A DNA stretch of 64,000 bases from Flavobacterium supellecticarium (GTDB lineage: Bacteria > Bacteroidota > Bacteroidia > Flavobacteriales > Flavobacteriaceae), in NCBI RefSeq assembly GCF_004801375.1, contig NZ_SSNZ01000003.1, forward strand, positions 214,546-278,545, given 5' to 3'. Below are positions 1-8,874 of this stretch, one piece after another (position 1 is the first letter of the stretch; each line of letters starts with the position of its first letter). The notes under the pieces were generated by a model. That model was not told where the DNA came from and made no database searches. It saw nothing but the letters and a program-made list of their open reading frames with translations. The position numbers and the translations under genes were made by a program.

Positions 1-1
1 A

Positions 2-346
2 ATCCAAATGTTTGTGGATCATCCGTTTTTGGGAATTGGCGTCGGAAAAAATAAAGAATACCGACAGGAGTTAACCGGAATTGATCTGGCTACGCACAAT
101 GAAATTACACGAATGCTGGCAGAACACGGAATACTCGGAGTGATCAACCTGTTAATCCTCTTTATCGTACCGTTAGTGTTGAGTCTGGGGAACCGGAATC
201 ATATCTTTTTGTTTTGTTTTTTAGCCTTTTGGCTGTTCACGATTAACCATGCGGCCATGCGACTCGCCGCACCGGCTTTTATTTATGCTTTAACCTTATT
301 AAAAGTATATCCCGATGACGAAAAAGATCCTTTACATCGGGAATAA
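2..346 (+). CDS. O-antigen polymerase/ligase-like membrane protein, C-terminal fragment
   Basis: The reading frame is open to the left edge, so only the C-terminal end of the protein is present. The visible part begins with a loop containing 'HPFLGIGVGKN' and 'THNEITRMLAEHGILG', followed by hydrophobic segments. This arrangement is typical of the last periplasmic loop and final helices of Wzy/WaaL-type (Wzy_C) polymerases and ligases. These inner-membrane enzymes polymerise or ligate lipid-linked sugar repeats in the periplasm. The next gene, a glycosyltransferase, overlaps its end by 32 bases, which indicates one surface-polysaccharide operon. The fragment is too short to separate polymerase from ligase. 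Confidence 0.7.
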   Translation: MQMFVDHPFLGIGVGKNKEYRQELTGIDLATHNEITRMLAEHGILGVINLLILFIVPLVLSLGNRNHIFLFCFLAFWLFTINHAAMRLAAPAFIYALTLLKVYPDDEKDPLHRE

Positions 347-1331
347 ACTGGCCGTTCATGGTCAGAATCCTACAACTATTGATACGCTTTCGGTTTTATT
401 TGCCAAAGAGGGGTATCACATGGTCACGGCTTCGTCCCAAAAAAATAAAATACTGCGAATAGTCGATATGGTGCTAACGGTCCTAAAAAACGCGCGCTCG
501 GCCGATTTTGTGATCATAGATACCTACAGTACGTTCAATTTTTGGTATGCGTTTATCGTGAGTCAGGTTTGCAGAATAGTTCGCTTACAATACATTCCGT
601 ATCTGCATGGTGGCGATTTACCGAAACGCTTGCAGCAAAACCCGAGATTATGCCGGATGATTTTTGATCACGCCTATAAAAACGTAGCACCGTCGGCCTA
701 TCTGATCGAACAGTTCCGACAAAAGAATGTGCCAGGTCTGATACAAATTCCAAATCTGATCGAGCGGGAGCGATATATTTTTAAACAACGAAATGTAATC
801 AAACCCCGTTTGCTTTGGGTACGGGCATTCGCCGCAATTTACAATCCTAAAATGGCGGTCGATGTAGCCGTATCGTTACAGGAAAGATACCCGGAAACGA
901 CTTTATGTATGGTTGGCCCGGACAAAGACGGAAGTCTGGATGAAGTAAAAGCCTATGCCGATTTAAAAGGTGTGGCTGTTGCGTTTACCGGGAGATTATC
1001 AAAAGCCGGATGGACAAACCTGGCTGCTGATTATGACATTTTTTTAGCAACGTCTCATTTCGACAATATGCCGGTTAGCGTAATGGAAGCGATGGCTTTG
1101 GGCTTACCGGTTGTCGCTACAAATGTTGGTGGAATTCCGTTTTTGGTTGATAAAGATGGTGAGGCGCAACTGGTTGCCGATGGTGATATTGATGCGATGG
1201 TTGAGGCTATTCAGAAGTTAATCGAAAATCCGGATATAGCTCAAAAACAAATCGAAAATGCCTACCGTAAAGTCGAACGTTTTGACTGGAAAGAAATCAA
1301 AAAGCAATGGAAGCGATTGTTTGAGTATTAG
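315..1331 (+). CDS. GT4-family glycosyltransferase
   Basis: A 338-residue cytoplasmic glycosyltransferase, predicted to add a sugar from a nucleotide-sugar donor to a lipid-linked surface-polysaccharide intermediate. The C-terminal half has the GT4 (GT-B fold) donor-binding pattern at about residues 247-275: 'SHFDNMPVSVMEAMALG' followed by 'PVVATNVGG'. The E in 'VMEAMALG' is the usual second Glu of the EX7E motif. The N-terminal half has the Rossmann-like acceptor part. The start overlaps the upstream polymerase-like gene by 32 bases, which supports translational coupling. The sugar and linkage cannot be predicted. Confidence 0.85.
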   Translation: MTKKILYIGNKLAVHGQNPTTIDTLSVLFAKEGYHMVTASSQKNKILRIVDMVLTVLKNARSADFVIIDTYSTFNFWYAFIVSQVCRIVRLQYIPYLHGGDLPKRLQQNPRLCRMIFDHAYKNVAPSAYLIEQFRQKNVPGLIQIPNLIERERYIFKQRNVIKPRLLWVRAFAAIYNPKMAVDVAVSLQERYPETTLCMVGPDKDGSLDEVKAYADLKGVAVAFTGRLSKAGWTNLAADYDIFLATSHFDNMPVSVMEAMALGLPVVATNVGGIPFLVDKDGEAQLVADGDIDAMVEAIQKLIENPDIAQKQIENAYRKVERFDWKEIKKQWKRLFEY

Positions 1332-1342
1332 TAATATTATTG

Positions 1343-1350
1343 TATGTTTG
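1343..1350 (+). promoter_or_regulatory. -7 element (TATGTTTG) upstream of the glycosylphosphotransferase gene
   Basis: TATGTTTG matches the Bacteroidota sigma-A -7 consensus TAnnTTTG and lies about 95 bases before the next start codon. No clear -33 TTTG was found at the right distance, so the call is weak. Confidence 0.35.
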
Positions 1351-1444
1351 TTCTATTAAATAAAGATTAATTCTAAAAAAAACAACTGTAAGCTGTTTTA
1401 ATTATATAAAAGCTTGTTTTTTTGTAGAAATACATTTCCCCCAC

Positions 1445-2836
1445 ATGAGCAGCAAAAAAATACATTTTGAAATTTCTGAAAGGAAAGTGCTTTTGCGTTT
1501 AATAGATGTTTTCGCTGTTTTTGCTGCCTTATATTTTTTGACGGTTACGTTTAAATTTCATTATTTTTCATTTAAAGAATCATCGCTCGGTTCCATACTT
1601 TTTCTGGGACTTTACATTAACCTGTTCGGAACTATTTTCGAAATGTATAACCTACAGGTGGCCAGTAATCAGTTTCAAATTGTTAAAAGTACCATATTAA
1701 CGACTTGTATGACGGTGTTTTGCTATTTGCTGACTCCTGTTTTTACGCCGATATTACCGTCTAACCGTTTACAGATCATTTACTTCTTTTTTGCAATATT
1801 GCTGAGCCTGTTTGCCTGGCGGTTTTTTTACCTGCATTTTCTGGCCTCTCATCGTTTTGTGAAAAGAGTGGTTTTTGTGTGCAGTCGCGATACTATTGCG
1901 CAATTGGCACTCGAATTGGGGAAAGCCGATCCACATTATGAAATTGCCGGATTTGTTTCTTCTGAAAGTCTGGTTGTTGAAAATAAAAATACCGACGGTT
2001 TCCAGGAAATCAACTTTGCCGAATTGGAGTTTTTTGTGAAAAAACATTCGGTTGCCGAGGTGGTTATTGCTCTAAAAGGGACGAAACCGATCGCCCCCGA
2101 TGTTTACCAACAGTTGCTGAATCTGCTCGAAAAAGGGGTGGTGATACGGGAATATATGCAGGTATACGAACACGCTACGCAACGGTTACCAATATTATAT
2201 GCCGAAAAGGATTTTTACAGGTTGTTTCCCTTTAGCCGTAGTAATCACAATCGTTTGTATCTGATTGTAATGCGCGGTTTTGAAATTCTGTTTTCTGTTT
2301 TAGGGCTGTTATTTGGTTGTCTGTTGTTACCTATTGTTTGTATCGGAAATGCAATTAGTAATAAAGGACCATTGTTTTATACACAGGAAAGGGTTGGGAA
2401 AAACGGTATTCCGTTTCGGATTTATAAATTCCGTTCTATGATAACCAACGCCGAACAGCATGGTGCCGTTTTTGCAAAAGCAAATGATGTTCGGATAACG
2501 CCTTTCGGGAAATTCCTGCGTCGCTCCCGTATCGATGAATTTCCACAGTTTATTAATGTGTTAAAAGGTGATATGGCAGTCATTGGGCCACGTCCGGAAC
2601 GTCCGGTTTTTGTGGATGCAATTTCTCAAAAAATGCCGTTTTATCAGATCCGGCATATTATAAAACCGGGGCTTACCGGTTGGGCTCAGGTGAATTATTC
2701 CTATGGGGAAAGTATTGAAGACAGTATGGTAAAACTGCAATACGACTTATACTACATTAAACATCGAAGTGTTTTTCTCGATGTGAATATTATCATTAAA
2801 ACGCTGAGTACCGTTTTATTTTACAGAGGACAATAA
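1445..2836 (+). CDS. Polyprenyl glycosylphosphotransferase (WcaJ/WbaP-like initiating enzyme)
   Basis: A 463-residue inner-membrane enzyme that transfers a sugar-1-phosphate to undecaprenyl phosphate, the first step of exopolysaccharide or O-unit synthesis. Several membrane helices occupy roughly the first 130 residues, then a Rossmann-like central domain, one more helix at about residues 275-305, and the bacterial sugar-transferase domain. That domain shows 'QERVGKNGIPFRIYKFRSM' and 'RRSRIDEFPQFINVLKGDM', followed by 'VIGPRPERP' (about residues 318-390), all hallmarks of the family. The length fits the full-size WcaJ type. It closes the polysaccharide locus and converges on the DUF4105 gene with a two-base gap. 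Confidence 0.9.
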   Translation: MSSKKIHFEISERKVLLRLIDVFAVFAALYFLTVTFKFHYFSFKESSLGSILFLGLYINLFGTIFEMYNLQVASNQFQIVKSTILTTCMTVFCYLLTPVFTPILPSNRLQIIYFFFAILLSLFAWRFFYLHFLASHRFVKRVVFVCSRDTIAQLALELGKADPHYEIAGFVSSESLVVENKNTDGFQEINFAELEFFVKKHSVAEVVIALKGTKPIAPDVYQQLLNLLEKGVVIREYMQVYEHATQRLPILYAEKDFYRLFPFSRSNHNRLYLIVMRGFEILFSVLGLLFGCLLLPIVCIGNAISNKGPLFYTQERVGKNGIPFRIYKFRSMITNAEQHGAVFAKANDVRITPFGKFLRRSRIDEFPQFINVLKGDMAVIGPRPERPVFVDAISQKMPFYQIRHIIKPGLTGWAQVNYSYGESIEDSMVKLQYDLYYIKHRSVFLDVNIIIKTLSTVLFYRGQ

Positions 2837-2838
2837 AA

Positions 2839-3960
2839 TTATAGCTTTTCTTTCCGAATCAAGCGGACTAATAGCGCAGTGTTTGCCAGGATAATCGGAA
2901 GCATTAACAGGAAATGGTCTTTGTTAAAAGCATAACCAATAAATGCCAGCATCGAAACAAAACAAGTATAGGCACTGATTTGGAATCCTTTTTTGTTTTT
3001 AACAATTAAAAAGAATAAAGAGATCAGGAATATTGGGCTGATCACCAAAGTGTTGTAGTTGGCCGATACTTCTTCGTGGAAGGAATAAAAGCCAACCAAT
3101 GCGAAAAACAAGCCCATTAATCCCATAATCGCCAAGTAGCCAATCGCAACCGGCTTTTTGTGAGCAAACGCCACAAATAACGCCAGAGCTGCTATAAAAG
3201 TATAAATGTTATTCCAAAGAGAACCCGATGTTTCCGAAGGTTGTTGCTGGTATACGGTAACGGTTTCAGAAGCCAAAGGTATCGTACCTGTTTTAGTTTT
3301 GGAAACGCCGTCCATCAATTCCAATGGAAGAAATAATTTATCCGACTGTTTGTCGACTTTAGCTCCGAAAATAAGATTGATTCCCAGTTTTTCATAAAAA
3401 CTATTCGCCAGATAGGAATTTAATATCGTACGATAGTCTTCTTTAGTATCCGGAATATCGGTGCTGATAGCCGTTTTTAGTAAGCTGTTGATCCGTTCGG
3501 CTACCATAGTGGTGCAGTTACGGTCAATAAATTTATAGGTGTAGAATTTCTGATCGGATGAAAGTACGGCTACCAAATCATTGATCAACTGTTGTTTCTG
3601 TTCCGGTGTCAGGTTTAATTTTTGCTCGTAAACCGTACGGTTTTCATATTGGTAGTTCTGAATAAATTCATCATACGAACCGGTGGCGACAAAGTATTGC
3701 ATATCGCCTTTTACAAACTTCATATAAAAATTAGGCGTACTAAAATCGAAGGCACCATAGTTAAAAACCACATCCACACCATTTTGTAGGTTGTGAATCC
3801 GTAGTGCCGTATGTCCGAAAAGAGAATGCAACTGACTCCCGGAACCACAGGTTAACAAGCTGACTTCTGTTTGTTCGGATACTAATAAATTGGTTTGTGC
3901 GGAGCTAGTAGACGTGAACAGTAAAAATAAAGTCAGAATCGAAAGAGTAAAGGAACGCAT
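2839..3960 (-). CDS. DUF4105 (Lnb N-terminal-like) membrane protein
   Basis: A 373-residue protein with an N-terminal signal peptide ending near 'STSSAQ', a periplasmic domain of about 230 residues and several C-terminal membrane helices (about residues 245-370). The periplasmic part contains 'LLTCGSGSQLHSLFGHTALR' and 'YKFIDRNCTT', which match the Cys/His pattern of DUF4105, the domain found at the N-terminus of lacto-N-biosidase-like proteins and proposed to resemble papain-like amidases. Substrate and role are unknown. The PorV/PorQ-like gene ends at the same strand's upstream side 18 bases away, so the two are probably co-transcribed from the right. Confidence 0.75.
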   Translation of the reverse strand: MRSFTLSILTLFLLFTSTSSAQTNLLVSEQTEVSLLTCGSGSQLHSLFGHTALRIHNLQNGVDVVFNYGAFDFSTPNFYMKFVKGDMQYFVATGSYDEFIQNYQYENRTVYEQKLNLTPEQKQQLINDLVAVLSSDQKFYTYKFIDRNCTTMVAERINSLLKTAISTDIPDTKEDYRTILNSYLANSFYEKLGINLIFGAKVDKQSDKLFLPLELMDGVSKTKTGTIPLASETVTVYQQQPSETSGSLWNNIYTFIAALALFVAFAHKKPVAIGYLAIMGLMGLFFALVGFYSFHEEVSANYNTLVISPIFLISLFFLIVKNKKGFQISAYTCFVSMLAFIGYAFNKDHFLLMLPIILANTALLVRLIRKEKL

Positions 3961-3978
3961 GGTTTTTACGGTGTTAAG

Positions 3979-5049
3979 TTATCTGCTGAAAATGCCTAAA
4001 TCAACTTTTAAGGAAAAAATATTGGAATACAAAGCCACACTCTGATCGCCAATATCGGTTAACGCATAATCAACCTGGATGCCTTTGTATTTAAAGCCAA
4101 GGCCAAGGTTGGGTTGGAAATTCAGCTTTTCGGAATTGTCTATTTGTTTTACATTTTGGAAATTACCCACGCCGGCACGTAAAAAAACAAGGTCGGTATA
4201 ACCAAATTCAAAACCGGCTGCCGGATCGATACTTACTGCATTGGTCGAAATAATATCGTTGGTCCGGGCAAAGCGCATGTTAAGTTGCGTTGCTGCCAGA
4301 ATGCTGTAATCGTAGCGGATGATAAATTTTTTGGAAAGACCAAGTTGTAATTTCGGAAGGGTAATCTCAGTGGTTTCCGGAGCCTCCTGATTCTCGCCCG
4401 GTACGGCATCTTTTATTTTGTTGTAGGCATCTTCGTCGATGGTCCATACGTTATAAGTAGTAGTAATATCGCGAACCATCAAACCTACTTTCCAATCATT
4501 TTTTTCGTATTGGATTCCCAGATCAAAACCAAATCCCCAGGAACTGGCAAAATCTCCGATAATACGACGGATAATCTTAGCATTTACACCATAATTAAAA
4601 CCGTCTAACGGTAAGGCACGGGCATAGGAAAAAGTTAAACCGTAATCGGCCGCCGAAAACAAGCTGATCCGGTTGTAGTCAATATTTCCCTGACTGTCAA
4701 TTAATTGGGTGGTATTGAGAATGTCGTCAACCCCAAAACGGATCAGGGATACACCCAAAGCACTGCGTTCGTCAATCTTCATCGCAAAACCGGCATAATC
4801 ATACTGCGCTATGTTGGCAAAGTAACTGGCATGCATCAAACCAATCTGTTTTCCTTCTACTTTTAGCAGTCCGGCTGGATTCCAATATCCGGAATTGACA
4901 TCGGCACTGTGGGCTACAACAGCATTGGCCATACCCAAAGCAGCAGCATCCACACCAATATTCATAAATTCGTTGGAATACTTTCTAATGGACTGACTGT
5001 AAGAAAGAAACTGAAATAAAAGAAATAATAGTAATAAGGTTTTTTTCAA
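3979..5049 (-). CDS. PorV/PorQ-family outer-membrane beta-barrel protein
   Basis: A 356-residue protein with a signal peptide (cleavage near 'LSYSQS') and a FadL-like beta-barrel. The N-terminal pattern 'GVDAAALGMANAVVA', then 'NSGYWNPAGL' at about residues 33-60, is characteristic of the PorV/PorQ group. In that group PorV is a type IX secretion shuttle/attachment component and PorQ forms part of the attachment complex. The barrel ends in an aromatic-rich strand before the C-terminus. Which member this is cannot be decided without comparison. It is co-directional with the DUF4105 gene downstream (18-base gap) and divergent from pssA. Confidence 0.75.
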   Translation of the reverse strand: MKKTLLLLFLLFQFLSYSQSIRKYSNEFMNIGVDAAALGMANAVVAHSADVNSGYWNPAGLLKVEGKQIGLMHASYFANIAQYDYAGFAMKIDERSALGVSLIRFGVDDILNTTQLIDSQGNIDYNRISLFSAADYGLTFSYARALPLDGFNYGVNAKIIRRIIGDFASSWGFGFDLGIQYEKNDWKVGLMVRDITTTYNVWTIDEDAYNKIKDAVPGENQEAPETTEITLPKLQLGLSKKFIIRYDYSILAATQLNMRFARTNDIISTNAVSIDPAAGFEFGYTDLVFLRAGVGNFQNVKQIDNSEKLNFQPNLGLGFKYKGIQVDYALTDIGDQSVALYSNIFSLKVDLGIFSR

Positions 5050-5102
5050 AGCCGTTTATTTTATACAAATATGAAATAAAAATCTCAAATACTAAACTCT
5101 AT

Positions 5103-5130
5103 TTTGTATTAACTTATTGTATTACCTTTG
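5103..5130 (+). promoter_or_regulatory. Promoter for pssA (TTTG-N16-TACCTTTG)
   Basis: TACCTTTG at 5123-5130 matches TAnnTTTG exactly, with TTTG at 5103-5106. The 16-base spacing is slightly short for this promoter class. It would give a leader of roughly 60 bases before the pssA start codon. Confidence 0.5.
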
Positions 5131-5196
5131 TCATAAAATTTGTAATTTGGTCTCTTGTGACGAGAGTTTCAAGACCTCCTAAAAAACGAAATCTAT

Positions 5197-5946
5197 ATGT
5201 CTGTAAAGAAACACATTCCCAATGTTATTACGCTTTTAAATCTTTCTGCCGGAATCTTTGCTTTGATTCATGCTTTTAACGGAAATTATAACGAAGCCTT
5301 TTCCTGTGTTTGTGTGGGTATATTTTTTGATTTTTGGGATGGCTTTTTTGCCCGGATGCTAAAAGTGCAAAGTCCGCTTGGCGTGCAATTGGATTCTTTG
5401 GCCGATATGGTGACCAGTGGTGTCGTTCCGGGTGTGGTGATGTATAAAATGCTGGCCGATATTCAGGAAAATCAACCCGATTATAACCTGACACCGGAAA
5501 CCTTCTATATGGGAATTGTACCGTACCTTGGATTTTTAATCACGTTAGGATCGTGCTACCGATTGGCGAAGTTTAATATCGATACGCGTCAGACCGATTC
5601 GTTTATCGGATTGCCAACACCGGCCAATGCCTTATTGATCATGAGCTTACCGATGATTTTATTCGATAATCAGTTTGAAGCGCTTTCCAACTTGTTGAGT
5701 AATCCATATGTTTTAGTAGGAATCAGCTTGTTTAGTACCTATATTCTAAATGCCGAAATTCCTTTATTTTCATTAAAAGTGAAATACTTTAGCTGGGCGA
5801 ATAATAAAATACAAATACTGTTTATGGTGGTTTCGGCCTTATTCCTGATCTTCTTCCAGTATTTGGGGATTCCGATGATCATTTTGTTTTATGTGTTGCT
5901 TTCGGTCATCACAAATAACCTAAACAAAGGAGTCAAAGCCGTTTAA
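5197..5946 (+). CDS. pssA: CDP-diacylglycerol--serine O-phosphatidyltransferase
   Basis: A 249-residue inner-membrane enzyme that makes phosphatidylserine from CDP-diacylglycerol and serine, the precursor of phosphatidylethanolamine. It carries an exact CDP-alcohol phosphotransferase motif DG(x)2AR(x)8G(x)3D(x)3D, beginning at 'DGFFAR' (about residue 48) and ending in 'GVQLDSLAD'. Six or more hydrophobic helices follow. Length and motif placement fit the PssA type II family. A GH25 gene starts four bases after its stop, so the two are likely one transcript. Confidence 0.9.
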   Translation: MSVKKHIPNVITLLNLSAGIFALIHAFNGNYNEAFSCVCVGIFFDFWDGFFARMLKVQSPLGVQLDSLADMVTSGVVPGVVMYKMLADIQENQPDYNLTPETFYMGIVPYLGFLITLGSCYRLAKFNIDTRQTDSFIGLPTPANALLIMSLPMILFDNQFEALSNLLSNPYVLVGISLFSTYILNAEIPLFSLKVKYFSWANNKIQILFMVVSALFLIFFQYLGIPMIILFYVLLSVITNNLNKGVKAV

Positions 5947-5950
5947 GTAC

Positions 5951-6835
5951 ATGAAGAGGCGTACTGCTCCGCGAAAAAAGACAGCCGTATCCCGGAATTA
6001 CAAAGCAAAAGCCAAATCTAAAAAAGGCTTTTCGACCGGGAAGATCATTTTATATGCAGCTGCCGTTGCTTTGGCAATTACTCTGGTTGCAACGGTCTAC
6101 CAATATCGCAACGGTTTTCTCTATTATCTGGGATTTAAAACCGATAAAGTAGCCGGAAAGTTAAGTGCTGAGGAACGTAAAATAGCCGATGTCCGTATTT
6201 TTGAAATCCTTAGTCGGCATGATACGAAACTGGTCGGTTTTGATGTGTCCGAATATCAGGATAAAATTGATTGGGAAGTGATCGATAAAATGGAAGGGGA
6301 GTTTCCGCTTAGTTTTGTCTTTATTCGTTCCACGGCCGGAAATAACTATGTCGACGGTCGGTTTGAAGAAAACTGGGCAGCAGCTAAAAAGAATCATTTT
6401 GTCCGCGGTGCATACCACTATTACCGACCCAATGAAAACTCACTGGAACAGGCAGAATTGTTTATCAAAACGGTAAAACTGCAAAAGGGCGATTTTCCTC
6501 CGGTCTTGGATATTGAAAAACTTCCGGATGGGCAATCGATGGATAGCCTGAAAGTAGGTTTAAAACGTTGGCTAAAACGAGTGGAACGCCATTATAAAGT
6601 AAAACCGATTATCTATTCCGGCGAAAGCTATTATAAAGATTTTTTAAAAGACGAGTTTAAAGGCTATCAATTCTGGATTGCCAATTATAACTTTTTTGTC
6701 GAAAATATAAAAGACGAATGGCTGTTGTGGCAGTTTACCGAACAAGCCGAAGTTGACGGTATAAAAGGTTTGGTGGATATCAATGTTTTTAATGGGAATG
6801 GCGAAGATCTCCGGGCGATTACGATCAAAAAATAA
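5951..6835 (+). CDS. GH25-family lysozyme, membrane-anchored
   Basis: A 294-residue protein predicted to cleave the peptidoglycan glycan strand between MurNAc and GlcNAc. A strongly basic N-terminus (residues 1-27) is followed by one transmembrane helix (about 28-48), so it is probably an anchored periplasmic protein. The catalytic domain shows 'GFDVSEYQDKIDWEVI' (about residues 96-111), 'FIRSTAGNNYVD', 'AYHYYRP', 'DFPPVLDIEKLP' and 'WQFTE', in the order expected for the GH25 barrel with its catalytic Asp/Glu pair. It follows pssA closely and is ended by a bidirectional hairpin. Confidence 0.88.
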   Translation: MKRRTAPRKKTAVSRNYKAKAKSKKGFSTGKIILYAAAVALAITLVATVYQYRNGFLYYLGFKTDKVAGKLSAEERKIADVRIFEILSRHDTKLVGFDVSEYQDKIDWEVIDKMEGEFPLSFVFIRSTAGNNYVDGRFEENWAAAKKNHFVRGAYHYYRPNENSLEQAELFIKTVKLQKGDFPPVLDIEKLPDGQSMDSLKVGLKRWLKRVERHYKVKPIIYSGESYYKDFLKDEFKGYQFWIANYNFFVENIKDEWLLWQFTEQAEVDGIKGLVDINVFNGNGEDLRAITIKK

Positions 6836-6859
6836 AGGGTTATCATTTGATAACCCTTT
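6834..6859. terminator. Bidirectional terminator between GH25 gene and lptB
   Basis: A perfect 12-bp stem (AAAGGGTTATCA / TGATAACCCTTT) with a 2-base loop, followed by T-rich sequence on both strands. It overlaps the GH25 stop codon and lies 10 bases past the lptB stop, so it can serve both convergent genes. Confidence 0.85.
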
Positions 6860-6869
6860 ATTTTTATAT

Positions 6870-7610
6870 TTAAAATTCTAATTTCTTACGACGTAATTCG
6901 AAGTTTTGTCCGAGGTATACTTTTCGTACCATTTCGTCTTCGGCCAATTCTTCCGGTACACCGGCTTTTAGAATTCCACCTTCAAACATCAGATAGGTTT
7001 TGTCGGTAATAGCAAGGGTTTCCTGTACGTTGTGATCGGTAATCAGGATTCCGATGTTTTTATTTTTTAGCTGCGCTACAATACGCTGAATGTCTTCTAC
7101 CGCTACCGGGTCGACACCAGCAAAAGGTTCGTCCAATAGAATAAATTTAGGATCGGTGGCCAGCGCACGTGCGATTTCAGTACGACGTCGTTCTCCTCCG
7201 GAAAGTAAATCCCCACGGTTGGTACGAATGTGTTGTAAGCTGAATTCATCAATTAGTGATTCCATTTTGGCTTCCTGTTCCTTTTTGGATAATTTAGTCA
7301 GTTGCAGTACGCTCATAATGTTGTCTTCGATGCTTAACTTTCTGAAAACGGAAGCTTCCTGAGCCAAATAACCAATGCCGTTTTGTGCCCGTTTGTACAT
7401 CGGGAAGTCGGTAATGTTCATGTCGTCCAGGTAAATGTTACCGCTATTCGGTTTTACCAATCCTACGATCATGTAGAAAGAAGTGGTTTTTCCGGCACCG
7501 TTCGGACCTAATAATCCTACGATTTCTCCTTGGTTCACTTCTACGGAAATGCCCTTTACAACGCTTCTTTTCTTGTAGGTTTTGATTAGGTTTTCAGCTC
7601 TTAATTTCAT
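6870..7610 (-). CDS. lptB: LPS export ABC transporter ATP-binding protein LptB
   Basis: A 246-residue cytoplasmic ATPase of the Lpt complex, which extracts lipopolysaccharide from the inner membrane and drives it to the outer membrane. Walker A 'GPNGAGKTT' is at residues 35-43, the signature 'LSGGERRR' near 138 and Walker B 'FILLDEPFAGVDP' near 157. The 'SGGERRRTEIARAL' form is the version typical of LptB rather than of importer ATPases. It is the last gene of the minus-strand kdsD-tatC-CMD-lptB series, consistent with a shared envelope role. LptF/G and LptC are not in the window. Confidence 0.92.
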   Translation of the reverse strand: MKLRAENLIKTYKKRSVVKGISVEVNQGEIVGLLGPNGAGKTTSFYMIVGLVKPNSGNIYLDDMNITDFPMYKRAQNGIGYLAQEASVFRKLSIEDNIMSVLQLTKLSKKEQEAKMESLIDEFSLQHIRTNRGDLLSGGERRRTEIARALATDPKFILLDEPFAGVDPVAVEDIQRIVAQLKNKNIGILITDHNVQETLAITDKTYLMFEGGILKAGVPEELAEDEMVRKVYLGQNFELRRKKLEF

Positions 7611-7708
7611 TCTTATAGTCGTATAAAATTGCGTAAGGTCGTGTGTTATGCCTTATAAGCGCCTTGCAAATAAACAAATAAAGGCGTAAATGCGGAATAA
7701 ATTAACAA

Positions 7709-8053
7709 TTAATTAGTTTCTAAAGCTTCCCAGAATTCGTATGCACGTCGCAAATGTGGAATAACAATGGTTCCGCCAACCAAGGTGGCGATTCCCATGG
7801 CTTCCATCATTTCTTCACGGGTGATTCCGTTTTTATAGGCTGTTTCCAGATGGTATTTGATACAGTCGTCACAACGCAGTACGGCCGATGCGACCAATCC
7901 CAATAATTCTTTTGTTTTAACATCCAAAGCACCTTCCATATAGGCATTGGTGTCCAGGTTAAAGATGCGTTTGATGATCTTGTTGTTGTCGTTTAACAAC
8001 TTTTCGTTCATTTTAGAACGGTAATCGTTGAATTCCTGTACTAAATTGGCCAT
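7709..8053 (-). CDS. Carboxymuconolactone decarboxylase-family protein (AhpD-like)
   Basis: A 114-residue protein with the CMD/AhpD core 'AVLRCDDCIKYHLETAYKNG'. The CxxC pair (CDDC) and the following His form the redox-active site seen in AhpD-like peroxidase partners. The length is that of a single CMD domain. It lies two bases after tatC and about 100 bases before lptB on the same strand. The reaction is not predictable; a thiol-peroxidase accessory or disulfide role is the main possibility given the CxxC. Confidence 0.85.
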   Translation of the reverse strand: MANLVQEFNDYRSKMNEKLLNDNNKIIKRIFNLDTNAYMEGALDVKTKELLGLVASAVLRCDDCIKYHLETAYKNGITREEMMEAMGIATLVGGTIVIPHLRRAYEFWEALETN

Positions 8054-8055
8054 GG

Positions 8056-8874
8056 TTATGAGTTTTTCAGTTCTTCTTTCTTAGTTACAAATTTGGAGAT
8101 AAAGATGCTCAGTTCGTATAAGATTACCAGCGGAATGGTAACGATCATCTGGCTGATGACATCCGGAGGTGTTACTATGGCAGCAATGATCAAAATTATT
8201 ACGTAGGCATATTTTCGGTAGGTTCTTAAAAAGCTCGGAGAGACAATGCCTAATCGTGAAAGGAAATAAATTACAATTGGTAATTCGAAAACCAGTCCGG
8301 TCGATAGCGACGTGGATTTTACCAATCCAATATAGGACTGAATGTCGATTGAGTTAACAACGAATTTACTAATGGTCAGATTGGCCAGGAAGTTAATCGA
8401 CAATGGTGTGATGACAAAATAACCGAACATCACGCCGAGGAAGAAAAGCAGTGACGATACGAAAATAAAGTATCGGGCGTTGCGTTTTTCTTTTTCGTAT
8501 AAAGCCGGGCTTATAAATTTCCATAGTTCCCATAAGATAAACGGGAAGGCAAGGATAAATCCAACGGTTATTGAAGTCCAGATCAACATCGCAAACTGAC
8601 CTTCCATCGTACGGTTTTGTAGTTCAAACGGAAGTTCGGTCATACAGAAACTTTGATCCAGGTCGTATTTCTGAGCTAATTCACAGAAAAAGCGGTAGGT
8701 TACAAAATTACCGTCTTTCGGGCCGAATATAACGGAGTCAAAAATAAAATCACTGTAATAATAGGCTACGCATCCACCCACTAAAATGGCAATCGTACTT
8801 CGTATCAGGAGCCAGCGGAGTTCTTCCAAATGATCCAGAAACGACATTTCTTTCATGCTTTTTTTCTTTCCCAT
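8056..8874 (-). CDS. tatC: Sec-independent protein translocase subunit TatC
   Basis: A 272-residue, six-helix inner-membrane protein that recognises twin-arginine signal peptides. The N-terminal 'MSFLDHLEELRWLLIRS' is the conserved TatC start region, and 'SPALYEKEKRNARYFIFVSS' and 'LVFELPIVIYFLSRLGIV' are conserved loop/helix signatures, with 'IVTPPDVISQ' near the end. An unusual insert of about 45 residues between helices 1 and 2 ('GPKDGNFVTYRFFCEL' region) is the longer periplasmic loop common in Bacteroidota TatC. Its ATG shares one base with the kdsD stop codon, which shows tight coupling. TatA is not in the window. Confidence 0.92.
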   Translation of the reverse strand: MGKKKSMKEMSFLDHLEELRWLLIRSTIAILVGGCVAYYYSDFIFDSVIFGPKDGNFVTYRFFCELAQKYDLDQSFCMTELPFELQNRTMEGQFAMLIWTSITVGFILAFPFILWELWKFISPALYEKEKRNARYFIFVSSLLFFLGVMFGYFVITPLSINFLANLTISKFVVNSIDIQSYIGLVKSTSLSTGLVFELPIVIYFLSRLGIVSPSFLRTYRKYAYVIILIIAAIVTPPDVISQMIVTIPLVILYELSIFISKFVTKKEELKNS

